Shown here: piece by piece, positions 44,380 to 53,186 of the stretch
Layout of the letters: the number at the start of each line of letters is the position of its first letter
Numbering within the stretch: the first letter of the stretch is position 1
Assembly: GCF_001640025.1 (NCBI RefSeq)
Contig: NC_031672.1
Location: 5,394,001-5,458,000, forward strand
Length of the DNA stretch: 64,000 nt
Direction: 5' to 3'
Source of the DNA: Sugiyamaella lignohabitans
Taxonomy: Eukaryota > Ascomycota > Dipodascomycetes > Dipodascales > Trichomonascaceae
Program-made: the position numbers and the translations under genes
The notes under the pieces: generated by a model
What the model was told of the DNA's origin: nothing
Databases searched by the model: none
Seen by the model: the letters and a program-made list of their open reading frames with translations, nothing else

Positions 44380-44930
44380 GATGTGACGATTACCTGCAAA
44401 TCAAATCAAAACAGTACCAACAATAGGTTAAGAAGCAGCTCCCTTAGCCAGATATTGCCTTTAAAGAAAATACCAAATAAATCAAGCAGATATACAGTCT
44501 GGTATTCTTTTACAAAACAACTTCGTTGCTAACAATAATCTAACATATGCTGACGTAAGGAGGTCGAAGGGATCAACTGTGGCCCGATTCGTTGATCCCG
44601 AATGTCAGGTTTGTAACCGTAATAGCAATACAGAAGAGACGCTATTGAAGGCTTAATAAATGGCCAAAAAATTCAAAAACAAGCGAATAATATAGAAAAC
44701 TAATGAGATGTGCGCGATAATAGTATGTGATGATGTTTACATTGTAACGCCTCACTCCCCACTCAAGCCGCATATAATCGATAAGATAAGATCAGGGCCA
44801 CTAAATGTATCTGATGTATACTTTTAGGTAGTTAAATAGGTAGTTAAAAATAGAAATAAATACTCGAATATTCTTAATATATCAAAGGGTATGAATGCCA
44901 TCATGTGGCAATACCTACTGGTTAAAACAG
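44380..44930. other. Intergenic region upstream of Munc13-like gene
   Basis: About 550 bp of AT-rich sequence between two minus-strand genes. No gene or tRNA was seen. A GTAATC following GCAG at 44382-44395 (minus strand) could be part of a 5' UTR intron but is not supported. Confidence 0.4.
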
Positions 44931-46425
44931 TTATCTCCACATTGGCCGAGAGTGGGTAGTGTGATTGCTCGACTTTAGTGCTGGACCTCGGGTAAGAGCA
45001 TTAAGGTTGGGTGATGATTTCGCGATTGCACGGCTCCTCAGGAGACGAGAGGAGGTGGGTGTACTTATTAAAACATCAGCTGTTGACGATACTGTGCTGG
45101 ATTGTGTATATGTGGATCTTAGATTATCGGTCGACTTCATAGAATGCAAAGTGGTAGAACGGGGAATCCTTGAATTGGTGGGCATAACAGTAGTCTTCTC
45201 AGGCTGGGTAGGCCGGATAGATCTTGTAGAGACGGACTTTCTAATTTGGGGACCAAGAATCGGAGTATTAGTGCCAGATGTTGGACCTGATGCTTGATTG
45301 AAAATACTACTTGGTTGGGGTGTTCGTTGAGCTGGATTCGGGGTAGTTAGATTCCTAGGCTTCGGAAGACCTGATGTAGACGGACCATTTCTCAAAATTC
45401 GTTCTACTACTTTAGAACTCGTCGTACACCCAGGAATTTCTCGCGATGGTGGCAATTGGTTTAGCATTTTCTCGACTTGATTGTGCCTATTGTCAGGCTC
45501 ATTTTCTTTATTTTCGGTTGATTCCCCATGATCGGCATGATAATTCCCGCCAACTACTGATCTGATACTTTTCATAGAGGGTGCTTTGCTGATGGAGCTT
45601 TTGAGCTGAACCGTCGTATTCGCATTCTGCTGGTCCATAGCACGCAGAGGAGCGATACTATTGGGTCCATGTGTTATGGCACCTGTTCTAGTTTGTCGAA
45701 TATTGGTGGGCTTATAGTCATTGCGTGAACTAGGATAAGAAAGGTTCATTTTTGATGTCGAAACAGTTCTACTAGTAGAAATGTTTGGCGTAGATAGACT
45801 CTCGCTTTTAGCTGGGAATACGAAATGGGTCATTTCCGCCATTCTCCTCTTTTTTATGGGGCTTTCCAATTCTTCAGAAACTTTACGCACTGCCTCACGC
45901 TTTCCATTATTATTTGGATCCATCAATTCATCCTCGGCAGCCAGCGAAAAATTTGAATTTCCTGAAGTGGATTGGCCACTAGCGGTGTCAGGGTTACGAT
46001 GATTAGAAGCAGCGTAGTGACTAGTAATCGGGTCCATTTTTGCAAAGTAACGTCTATGGATAGAGGAATACCTGTTGTGGTGGGTTTTCCTAGCGCTTCT
46101 TGGAGACTTGGGACCCCTAGAGGCGGATGCTACTGCAGCAGCAGCTCTGACAGAAGACGAGGATGTGGTCGTTGAATTTTCTGTTTTCAGATAATCTGTC
46201 ATAAGGTTAGATTAGATATATATAGGTATTAATATTGATATTATCGTACTTACTTTTGGCTCGTTCATTCATCTCAAGAAGTACCTTGTCGTTTACGGTT
46301 TCAAGTAGGCCCTTATTGAAGACGGTCGACGTCTTGAGCCTGGATTTGGGGTCTATTAAGACATTAACATTCGATTTAGAAGCCATATTTTTGGCATCGT
46401 TGCTAGATGTTCGTGGATACGACAT
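44931..46425 (-). CDS. SHE1: She1-like spindle/microtubule-associated protein
   Basis: A basic, Ser/Thr-rich, largely disordered protein of 478 residues. Exons 46425-46254 and 46195-44931; the intron at 46196-46253 has GTAAGT, TCTAAC and GACAG, and the join reads EMNERAKNYLKTENS. I compare it with yeast She1, a spindle protein that restrains dynein. Points in common are a short N-terminal segment around LETVNDKVLLEMNERA, the motif YFAKMDPITSHYAAS at about 107-121 (She1 has a similar F-x-x-M-[ED]-x-x-x-x-HY element), a nearby KKRR, and a protein end of SRPMWR (She1 ends in a similar RP-x-WR). These come from remembered features and not a search, so the name is tentative. Otherwise it is a low-complexity protein without a recognised domain. 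Confidence 0.6.
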
Positions 46426-46859
46426 ATTTACTGAAGAAACTGGTCGCTGACCTCAAGCAACAATAGCTGAAGCGGTTCAACGAATCTTATTGTTGGAAAT
46501 GATGACAAGTATGGGGAGTAGAAAATAGCCTACTGTTAGTCCACCTGTTACTGCCTGGGTAGTTAATAGCTACTCGAAAGCATAGGCTATAAATATTTTG
46601 GTCACAGATACGAACCATCTTAGGTGCATTGTTTGTAAATATCCTAAAGAGGTACTGATTTTCTATAGCCGCATGTTGATGCGGACAGTGTGGTACTCCG
46701 CATAGAAACAGCTGTTTGGGGCACGCTGTTAACGAGTTCAGGGGTCAAATATGTCAGATAAAGTAAATAAAAGATACACAAATGATGATAATAAGATCTG
46801 TCTATAAATTGTTCGGAAATGGTTGGCTTGCACATATGCAGATGCTACCCAATCTCCGG
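46426..46859. other. Intergenic region, SHE1-like/oxygenase
   Basis: About 430 bp containing the SHE1-like promoter and the 3' end of the oxygenase gene. No gene was recognised; the 63-codon minus-strand frame at 46644-46835 is probably chance. Confidence 0.4.
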
Positions 46860-47861
46860 CTAAAAGGACTCAAATGCGTCAGCTGTCCCATAACTTCTTA
46901 GTCTCTCAAGCTCTTCACTTTTGACTCGTGACCACATGTCAGCACGTTTACTTGGAAAGGTCTCCATGGTCCCTGTAATTTCATAAGAGAGAGATTTCTT
47001 TCCTAAGGCTTTAAGAGTAGTTTTTTCAACAATACTCAGCTCTGATTCAGGCTTGTCGTACTTGAAAGGCGTCTTCAAGCTAATGGGTGGATTTGTAATA
47101 AAGCGAGGGACTCTTATGACATTATAGGACGCCGAATGTAGCATAAACGGGTGACAGATTACAACGTCTCCAACATTTCCAACGCACTCGACAAATTTAT
47201 TACATTGATCAGCCAAACCCCGGTAATCAAAATTATCAAACCCTGGCATAACGCCTTCGGGATGATCATAAAGATACTTTGCAACTATACCAATTGAGTC
47301 AGGGGCTACATAAGTTGCTCCGCCACGATGCTTTATTTCATCGCTCCAGATGGGTGTAATAAGAAGACCCTGTTCCCCTGATGTCAAGAAATGACGGAAG
47401 AAGTCTCCGTCTACATGCCAGTTTGGAAGCTCTTTGGGGTTATTCATACCTGGTCTACTTTCGTCATACTCCTTATGCCCAAGATTAACAATAAAATTGT
47501 CACCCCAGTACTTGGTTCGTTCGACAATGTTATCCTCATCGTCGCCAACCAGGTCCAAAACTGCACCCCAGGCCTTGGGTGCAAAGTCTTTGACTAATAC
47601 TCTACGCTGGGCGGGCATATGAACTTTTGCACCAAATGTGTCTTCTTTGGCTTCCCTATTGTGCCAAGTGGATTTGTCATTGGGATTGAGATTAAGACGA
47701 ACCCAAACGTCCTTCAGCCAATATGCTGCTTGCTCCCTACTAAAACAATTATTTAGAACGACATATCCGTTGGTCTGAAAAAATTCAATTTGCTCCTTCG
47801 TCAATGTCCTCATGCCGGGAGCTGGGTTGGAAGAAACAGTCTGAGTATTTTCAACGGTCAT
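46860..47861 (-). CDS. Phytanoyl-CoA dioxygenase family oxygenase A
   Basis: A 333-residue Fe(II)/2-oxoglutarate-dependent oxygenase of the PhyH family. The iron site is intact: HVD in NWHVDGDFF and the distal His in HPFMLHSASYN, followed by an Arg (VIRVPRFITN) fit to bind 2-oxoglutarate. The N-terminus has the family's FFQTNGYVVLNNCFSREQA element. There is no signal peptide and no PTS1 (it ends ESF), so it is probably cytosolic. It is a close paralogue of the divergent gene at 48785; they share WSDE-KH--GG, APDSI, DHPEG and long stretches around the active site, about half their residues by eye. The substrate cannot be told; many fungal members act in secondary or xenobiotic metabolism. A TATA box lies 65 bp upstream. 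Confidence 0.88.
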   Translation of the reverse strand: MTVENTQTVSSNPAPGMRTLTKEQIEFFQTNGYVVLNNCFSREQAAYWLKDVWVRLNLNPNDKSTWHNREAKEDTFGAKVHMPAQRRVLVKDFAPKAWGAVLDLVGDDEDNIVERTKYWGDNFIVNLGHKEYDESRPGMNNPKELPNWHVDGDFFRHFLTSGEQGLLITPIWSDEIKHRGGATYVAPDSIGIVAKYLYDHPEGVMPGFDNFDYRGLADQCNKFVECVGNVGDVVICHPFMLHSASYNVIRVPRFITNPPISLKTPFKYDKPESELSIVEKTTLKALGKKSLSYEITGTMETFPSKRADMWSRVKSEELERLRSYGTADAFESF

Positions 47862-47925
47862 CTTTGCTATAAGTCGATAATGATATGTATCTATATCTCA
47901 TTAGCTTGAAAGGAGGATAATAGTA

Positions 47926-47933
47926 TATTTATA
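47926..47933 (-). promoter_or_regulatory. TATA box of oxygenase A
   Basis: TATAAATA on the minus strand, 65 bp upstream of the ATG at 47861. The position mirrors that of the paralogue's TATA box. Confidence 0.5.
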
Positions 47934-47954
47934 TCGTCGAACATCAGACCCACG

Positions 47955-47962
47955 ACCCCCAC
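47955..47962 (-). promoter_or_regulatory. GTGGGGGT element, Mig1/CreA-like
   Basis: Reads ACCCCCAC on +. It matches the glucose-repressor consensus SYGGRG. Binding is inferred. Confidence 0.25.
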
Positions 47963-48145
47963 TTGTTACCCCAGATTCCTGTTTCATCCCACGCAACTAT
48001 AACTGTTTCGTGCACATGGCCCTGTGGCGTTGCACTTGTGTTAACCCCATCTGAAATGTCCCATATGTCCAAGTCCACTTGCTCATCTACCCCAAACTTT
48101 TTGCCGATTATCCGCGCAAGATCACAGCTCATGACGCTGTTACAG

Positions 48146-48153
48146 GTGGGGGT
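48146..48153 (+). promoter_or_regulatory. GTGGGGGT element, Mig1/CreA-like
   Basis: Second copy in the same divergent promoter, in opposite orientation to the copy at 47955. Binding is inferred. Confidence 0.25.
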
Positions 48154-48717
48154 TTTAAATTACATAGATCTAGGCTCACATTTACGGCGGATTGAGCGGA
48201 AAATGAGCATACTAGACTAGATGCCTTGTGTTGGAGCCATGGAATTAGGTAATGCGGATTGAATGAATAGTGGATCTTTTCTTTTTGAATATCCAGTTTA
48301 AATCATGCATAAGAATGGGGGTTTTTTGGGTGAACTCTAGTTCGGAGATCCGAAACAGGGCGAAGTACAGCATAAGAGCTTGGGCTGCAGGACCGCAGCT
48401 AATCTGACTGATAACATGCACCTGGGAACGCAGGGTCCACAAATTCAATCCTATAAGATTCAGCCAAGTTTTATCATCCAAGATGCAACAAGTGTCAGGA
48501 TAGAGTGTTCATTCCAAGTTGCAATATGCACATATACTTTTGTAAGCTTCTGGTTTATAGTGTTCAAAGCGATGGATTTTGTGGGGTACATTACCCCAGA
48601 AAATGAGCTGCATATGGGAAAATCAGCGGAGTTTTTGTCTCACTACCCCACGCGGAGTCAACTTCTCAAAACAAGAAGAGATTTGGAGGAAGGATAAGTC
48701 GATATAAATTTCCCTCA

Positions 48718-48725
48718 TATATAAG
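48718..48725 (+). promoter_or_regulatory. TATA box of oxygenase B
   Basis: TATATAAG lies 67 bp upstream of the ATG at 48785. Confidence 0.5.
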
Positions 48726-48784
48726 TATGTTGAGGAAGAGGTGAGATGATTTATTTTAGATAATCTGTACAAGTTCATTACAAT

Positions 48785-49807
48785 ATGGCTGCAGTAGCTC
48801 CTGGTTGCACAACTCTCACTCAAGATCAGTATGACCACTTCATGGAAAAAGGTTATATAATACTCCATGATTGTTTCACTAGAGAACAAGCCGCTTACTG
48901 GTTGAAAGATGTTTGGGTTCGGTTGGGTTTGAACCCCAACGATAAGGAAAGCTGGCACAACCCTGCCGTTCCAGAAGATCCATATGGCGTAAAAATCCAT
49001 ATGCCTGCTCAAAGAACAGTCAAAGTTAGCGAATTCGCACCTAAAGCTTGGGGAGCCATCTGCGACTTAGTTGGTGGAGAGGAAAAAATTGTTGAGGAAA
49101 CGAAATATTGGCGAGACAATTTTATCGTCAACCTGGGCCATAGACCCACTGACAGAGCTCCGGACATAGATGATCCAAGGGCACTCGAGAATTGGCATTG
49201 TGATGGGGATCAATTTACACACTTTCTGGATTCTCCAGATCAAGGAGTGGTCATGACTCCTATTTGGTCTGATGAAGTTAAGCATCTAGGTGGACCAACA
49301 TTTCTCGCGCCGGATTCCATTGATATAGTCGCACGTTTCCTTCATGACCACCCTGAGGGATTCAAGCCAGGCTCAGGAGTTTTTGTTGGAAGAGATATTG
49401 CACAGATGTGTAATGATTTCGTTGAATGCGTTGGAAAAGTTGGCGATGTTATCATTTGCCATCCATTTATGTTGCACTCTGCGTCACACAATACTCTGCG
49501 AATCCCTCGGTTTATTACAAACCCAACTGTCATTCTCAAAGAACCTTTTAGATTCGACCTCCCATTGGAACAATTATCCCCCATTGAGAGGAAAACCATA
49601 AAAGCTTGTGGGAAAGATGGCCCTTTTAAGTTTGAAATTGTGGGCGAGCGTCTCCGTTTCCACGGACAGCGCTACAAGTATTGGAATGACAGTCACGAGC
49701 AAGAGCTAGTTAGACTCAATGACTACGGAACTGCCGACCATTTTATTGACAATGCAGGTATCATTGCCAATGATTACAGATCAGCGAAAGAAATCATTGG
49801 TCGTTAA
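48785..49807 (+). CDS. Phytanoyl-CoA dioxygenase family oxygenase B
   Basis: A 340-residue PhyH-family Fe(II)/2-oxoglutarate oxygenase, paralogue of the divergent gene ending at 47861. The iron-binding HCD (NWHCDGDQF) and distal His (HPFMLHSASHN), and the Arg in LRIPRFITNP, are intact. The shared start (HFMEKGYIILHDCFTREQAA and YWLKDVWVRLGLNPNDK) and shared middle show descent from one duplication. It differs at the C-terminus, which is longer and ends in IGR. There is no targeting signal. It lies 106 bp from the convergent DHA1 transporter gene, so the three genes form a compact group. The substrate is unknown; intact active sites in both copies argue for two working enzymes, perhaps with different substrates. 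Confidence 0.88.
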   Translation: MAAVAPGCTTLTQDQYDHFMEKGYIILHDCFTREQAAYWLKDVWVRLGLNPNDKESWHNPAVPEDPYGVKIHMPAQRTVKVSEFAPKAWGAICDLVGGEEKIVEETKYWRDNFIVNLGHRPTDRAPDIDDPRALENWHCDGDQFTHFLDSPDQGVVMTPIWSDEVKHLGGPTFLAPDSIDIVARFLHDHPEGFKPGSGVFVGRDIAQMCNDFVECVGKVGDVIICHPFMLHSASHNTLRIPRFITNPTVILKEPFRFDLPLEQLSPIERKTIKACGKDGPFKFEIVGERLRFHGQRYKYWNDSHEQELVRLNDYGTADHFIDNAGIIANDYRSAKEIIGR

Positions 49808-49913
49808 ATAAGTACTTGATATAGAAATGGTTACCATTTTTCTTGTTTTACGTAATTATTAATATAGGGTATTTAGTGGAAAAGACTGTCAGACGAGTTC
49901 GTTATGCATGATA

Positions 49914-51482
49914 TCAAGAATACTTTTCTCTGAGCTTTTCACCATACTTAACAAGGATCAAAACAGATGCAAATGCAAGCCAAAGGCCAAAAGAACATAT
50001 AGTACTTGTCCAACCAACACCAATGTTTTGAATGCATACAAGTGCCACAGCCGAGGCAACCGCTGAGGCGATGAATCTGATAAAATAGTTGCCTCCAACT
50101 GCCGTTCCCTTCAATTGAGGCATTGAATCCACGCAATAGGTGTTCAGTGCCGGAAACGTGCACGTTTGCGCAACACCGCCAATAAACATAAATATTATAG
50201 GGACAACCATGCCACCTTTCTCTGTTTCTAAAGTCCATCCATATATGAGATTTGAGATCGGATAAACAAATCCCAGAGGAATAATAACAGCGCGAAGTCG
50301 ATCTTCAGGGATCCTACGCCCATTTCGCTTCTTGATCCACTTTTTGACAAAAGCGTCAGACAGCTTACCTCCAAAAAAAGTACCGAAGAGATAACCACTG
50401 CCTGGGGCCAGATAGAAGAGAGATCCGTATATGGGTGAGGTGAGGTTGAACCGTGGGTCGACGACGTATCGAATTGGTGTCAGCATGACATACATGCTAA
50501 AAGAGAGGCCAACTGCAACGACACCTGCCAGTGATAACGATGGATAAGTAAGGGAGACAACCACAGACCAGGGGTTGAATGAGCCATATTTGAATATATT
50601 AAGAAACTTCCTGTCTGTACCTGACTCTCTAATAACTGCTTGCATCCTAGTCTCCACACTCGTTTCAGGCAAAAATACCGCTGCCATAACGAGATTTATA
50701 GCACCCAAACCTGCCAGCATATAAAATATAACTCTCCAATATGTGCCACCAGCCGAAATGATTGCACCACCCAGAACTGGCCCCAGTGAGGGTCCAACTT
50801 GGGATCCTGTAAGAATCCAGCCCATGGCATTCCCTCTTTCTTTAGGCTCATAAATATCCCCAATAATTTGAGCACCCACGCTATAGAAGGCTGTACCAAA
50901 TAAACCCATGAGTGCTCTGAAAACAAAAAACATTTCTAAGTTTACTGATAAGCCCACAAGTACAGACGACACAGAAAAAAATACCAAACAAATGAGAAAA
51001 ACAACTCGCCGACCATAGAAGTCACTTATGGGTTGAGCAAAACATGGGGACATAGCCATAACTACACAATAAACAGCATTGGAAATGTTGATCACATTAC
51101 CAGTCGTGTGAAACTGCGCAGAAATAGTTGATACAGCAGGAAGCACTGCTATCGTAGACATAGGTGAAAGAAAACATGCCAAAGCAGATATTAATACCAG
51201 CAGTTGCTTACGACGAGCGGAGTATCTATTGAAGTTGGTGCCAAGCTCAAGGTCTAAACTATGTTTAATATCACTTTCTGACCCCTCAATTATATCCTCA
51301 GAGTCATTCTGATGCTCAATGGAGCGGCATTTTTCAAAAATATTCTCAGTACTATCTTCATGAACTTCCTCTACTAAACATTCAGATGGGTCTGATAATC
51401 CATTATTTTTTTTGAGCCTATGAGTTGTGGCTAAAGGTGTATCGGCCATTTCCATACGTGAACCCTCCGATGTGAGAGACAT
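49914..51482 (-). CDS. DHA1-family MFS transporter, Qdr-like
   Basis: A 522-residue major facilitator with about 12 membrane helices after an acidic N-terminal region of about 85 residues (SIEHQNDSEDIIEGSESD). Motif A is seen as DFYGRRVVFL in the loop between helices 2 and 3, and motif C, the drug/proton antiporter signature, as GSQVGPSLGPVLGG in helix 5. The order and sequence look like the fungal Qdr/Aqr/Dtr branch of DHA1, which exports drugs, weak acids, polyamines or cell-wall precursors. The real substrate is not known. It is next to two oxygenase paralogues and could export or import their product or substrate; this link is inferred from position. Confidence 0.88.
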   Translation of the reverse strand: MSLTSEGSRMEMADTPLATTHRLKKNNGLSDPSECLVEEVHEDSTENIFEKCRSIEHQNDSEDIIEGSESDIKHSLDLELGTNFNRYSARRKQLLVLISALACFLSPMSTIAVLPAVSTISAQFHTTGNVINISNAVYCVVMAMSPCFAQPISDFYGRRVVFLICLVFFSVSSVLVGLSVNLEMFFVFRALMGLFGTAFYSVGAQIIGDIYEPKERGNAMGWILTGSQVGPSLGPVLGGAIISAGGTYWRVIFYMLAGLGAINLVMAAVFLPETSVETRMQAVIRESGTDRKFLNIFKYGSFNPWSVVVSLTYPSLSLAGVVAVGLSFSMYVMLTPIRYVVDPRFNLTSPIYGSLFYLAPGSGYLFGTFFGGKLSDAFVKKWIKKRNGRRIPEDRLRAVIIPLGFVYPISNLIYGWTLETEKGGMVVPIIFMFIGGVAQTCTFPALNTYCVDSMPQLKGTAVGGNYFIRFIASAVASAVALVCIQNIGVGWTSTICSFGLWLAFASVLILVKYGEKLREKYS

Positions 51483-52312
51483 GTAACACTGAGACTATTC
51501 AACCGAACCAAATCAGTTGTCGCATTTGGCATCATCCCATTAAGCCAAAAGAGTCTCTCTTGAAAAAGTTTGACAAGTCTCCAAAATAATTTCTTAACTT
51601 ATGGGTTCATCCGTCCCATTTTTATGTTCTTGAAAATCGGAAGCCGACATCGGCAAGGGTGTGGGGGTAAACCTACATATATAAGTAAAGATCGACGAAA
51701 GTGAGACAAGAAATGCCCCCAATCGCGAAAGAACCTTAAGTATCAGAACCTTCAAGAGGAGCTCTGAAATCGTCAATTAATTGCGCGTCATGGCCTCTTG
51801 GCATGTTGAAAACAGACTGATATAGCCAGTCATGCAACCGGCTCATCGCACTTGGTGCAGTTGACAGAACTATGGGCTATCGTATATTGTTATGTCTGTC
51901 GGTTTCATTTAGTCGGAATTGAAAGCTCTCTGTTAACAAAAATTGGGCTTCTTCAAGTGATTTCACATATTCCCCACTCCAGTAGCCGGCATTTACCGCG
52001 CAAAGAATGATTGGGGGATCGCCCAAGCATAGGGGGATGTGGGCTCAACCACTACCATTGACTCGTCGTAATAACATTTCTCGCTGAGGCTCTGTAAGTT
52101 ATGTAGTGAAGCATTTGAATAGCTCATCTTAACTCCTAGTTGTAATTAGTAGCGAAGAGTATATAATGAATGCATCATTGCTAGAATACTGCGATCAAGC
52201 TGATGCGCGCATAACTTGCACATATTGTAATTGTTAATACAGCTATGCTTATCGACATTCGACGTCTATTACGCATCACCTAATTTGCCTCTAGATTTCT
52301 ATTTGGTCGAAA
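51483..52312. other. Divergent promoter region, transporter/RPN12
   Basis: About 830 bp. It contains GTGGGGGT at 51661-51668, about 180 bp upstream of the transporter, and a TATATATA-like stretch next to it. Other G-rich spots occur at about 52008-52038. No gene was seen. No perfect proteasome box (GGTGGCAAA) was found near RPN12. Confidence 0.45.
51661..51668 (+). promoter_or_regulatory. GTGGGGGT element upstream of transporter
   Basis: The same 8-mer as in the oxygenase divergent promoter, which would fit common control by a Mig1/CreA-like repressor. The same 8-mer also occurs at 11012 and 33514 inside genes and, reversed, at 15214, so the match alone is weak. Confidence 0.2.
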
Positions 52313-53125
52313 ATGTCACTACAGCAGTTAGGTATTGAATTTGTTGAGGCATTTCAGAATGCTGATTACACAAAAACCTCGACGATTTTACCCAAGATCA
52401 AGATCGAATTGGCTCGTGCTGGGCTAATGGTGCCAACTAATGCTTCTTCTAAACAAGATCTGCTCGCAGCACGACAAGTACTTGAATTAGGAGTTCTGGC
52501 CTGTATTCATAATCGTGATGAAGATGAACTTAATAGATTGGTTGCTCAAATTAGACCATTTTATTCCAAAGAATTGGGACTGCCTCGAAGTGAAAACGAA
52601 AATAAGCTGAATGGCCTTTATTTGTTACTCTTAGTTTCCAAGAATGAAATTGCTGAATTTCATACCGAATTAGAGACTTTGGAAAACGCTGAGAATGACG
52701 AATATTTAGCGTATCCTATTAGACTTGAAAGATGGCTGATGGAAGGTTCCTACGATAAGGTCTGGAAGGCAATTACCCAGAAGTCACAGTTCCCCTCTCC
52801 AGAATTTGCCATCTTGGCTGAATCTCTTGTTTATACAGTTCGCAGTGAAATTTCTGTTTGCGTTGCATCTGCCTATGAGTCTCTGCCACTGTCCAATGCT
52901 CGTCATTTACTTTTCTTCTCCACAAATCAGGAGATCATCGATTTTGTTCATGAACAACCAGGATGGGAGCTTCATGATGGTCGTATTTCGTTCACTAAGG
53001 CGGCTGCAGCTGCTGATGGTGACTACATGGATGATGGGAGTGCTATTAATGGCGAAAATTCAACTACCGAGCGTCTTATTGCAAATACTTTAGGATATGC
53101 TCAGCAAATTGAAACCATTATTTAG
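52313..53125 (+). CDS. RPN12: 26S proteasome lid subunit Rpn12
   Basis: A 270-residue protein, against 274 in yeast, of the Rpn12/PSMD8 family (CSN8/PSMD8/eIF3K fold). It is the last subunit to join the 19S lid and triggers lid-base assembly. It is mostly helical, with a C-terminal winged-helix PCI-like domain seen around RLERWLMEGSYDKVW, SEISVCVASAYESLPLSNA and FVHEQPGWELHDGRISF. The frame is complete with no intron and uses the only sensible ATG. It ends 61 bp from the convergent armadillo-repeat gene. Confidence 0.95.
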   Translation: MSLQQLGIEFVEAFQNADYTKTSTILPKIKIELARAGLMVPTNASSKQDLLAARQVLELGVLACIHNRDEDELNRLVAQIRPFYSKELGLPRSENENKLNGLYLLLLVSKNEIAEFHTELETLENAENDEYLAYPIRLERWLMEGSYDKVWKAITQKSQFPSPEFAILAESLVYTVRSEISVCVASAYESLPLSNARHLLFFSTNQEIIDFVHEQPGWELHDGRISFTKAAAAADGDYMDDGSAINGENSTTERLIANTLGYAQQIETII

Positions 53126-53186
53126 ATGCAATTCTGTATTTAATTAGATTTTTACGATGAAAGTATGTAATTTTCAGCGGAAGAGC

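Larger units (their letters stand above)
47862..48784. other. Shared divergent promoter of the two oxygenase paralogues
   Basis: A 920-bp intergenic region driving both PhyH-like genes. TATA boxes lie close to each gene (47926 and 48718). G-rich elements GTGGGGGT occur at 48146-48153 and on the minus strand at 47955-47962, with a variant at 48312. These fit the Mig1/CreA consensus SYGGRG, although the same 8-mer also occurs by chance in coding sequence elsewhere in this window. Confidence 0.5.

Noticed and set aside
52283..52291. Proteasome box (Rpn4 site) before RPN12
   Set aside because: Only a partial match, AGAGGCAAA against GGTGGCAAA, on the minus strand; too weak to call.
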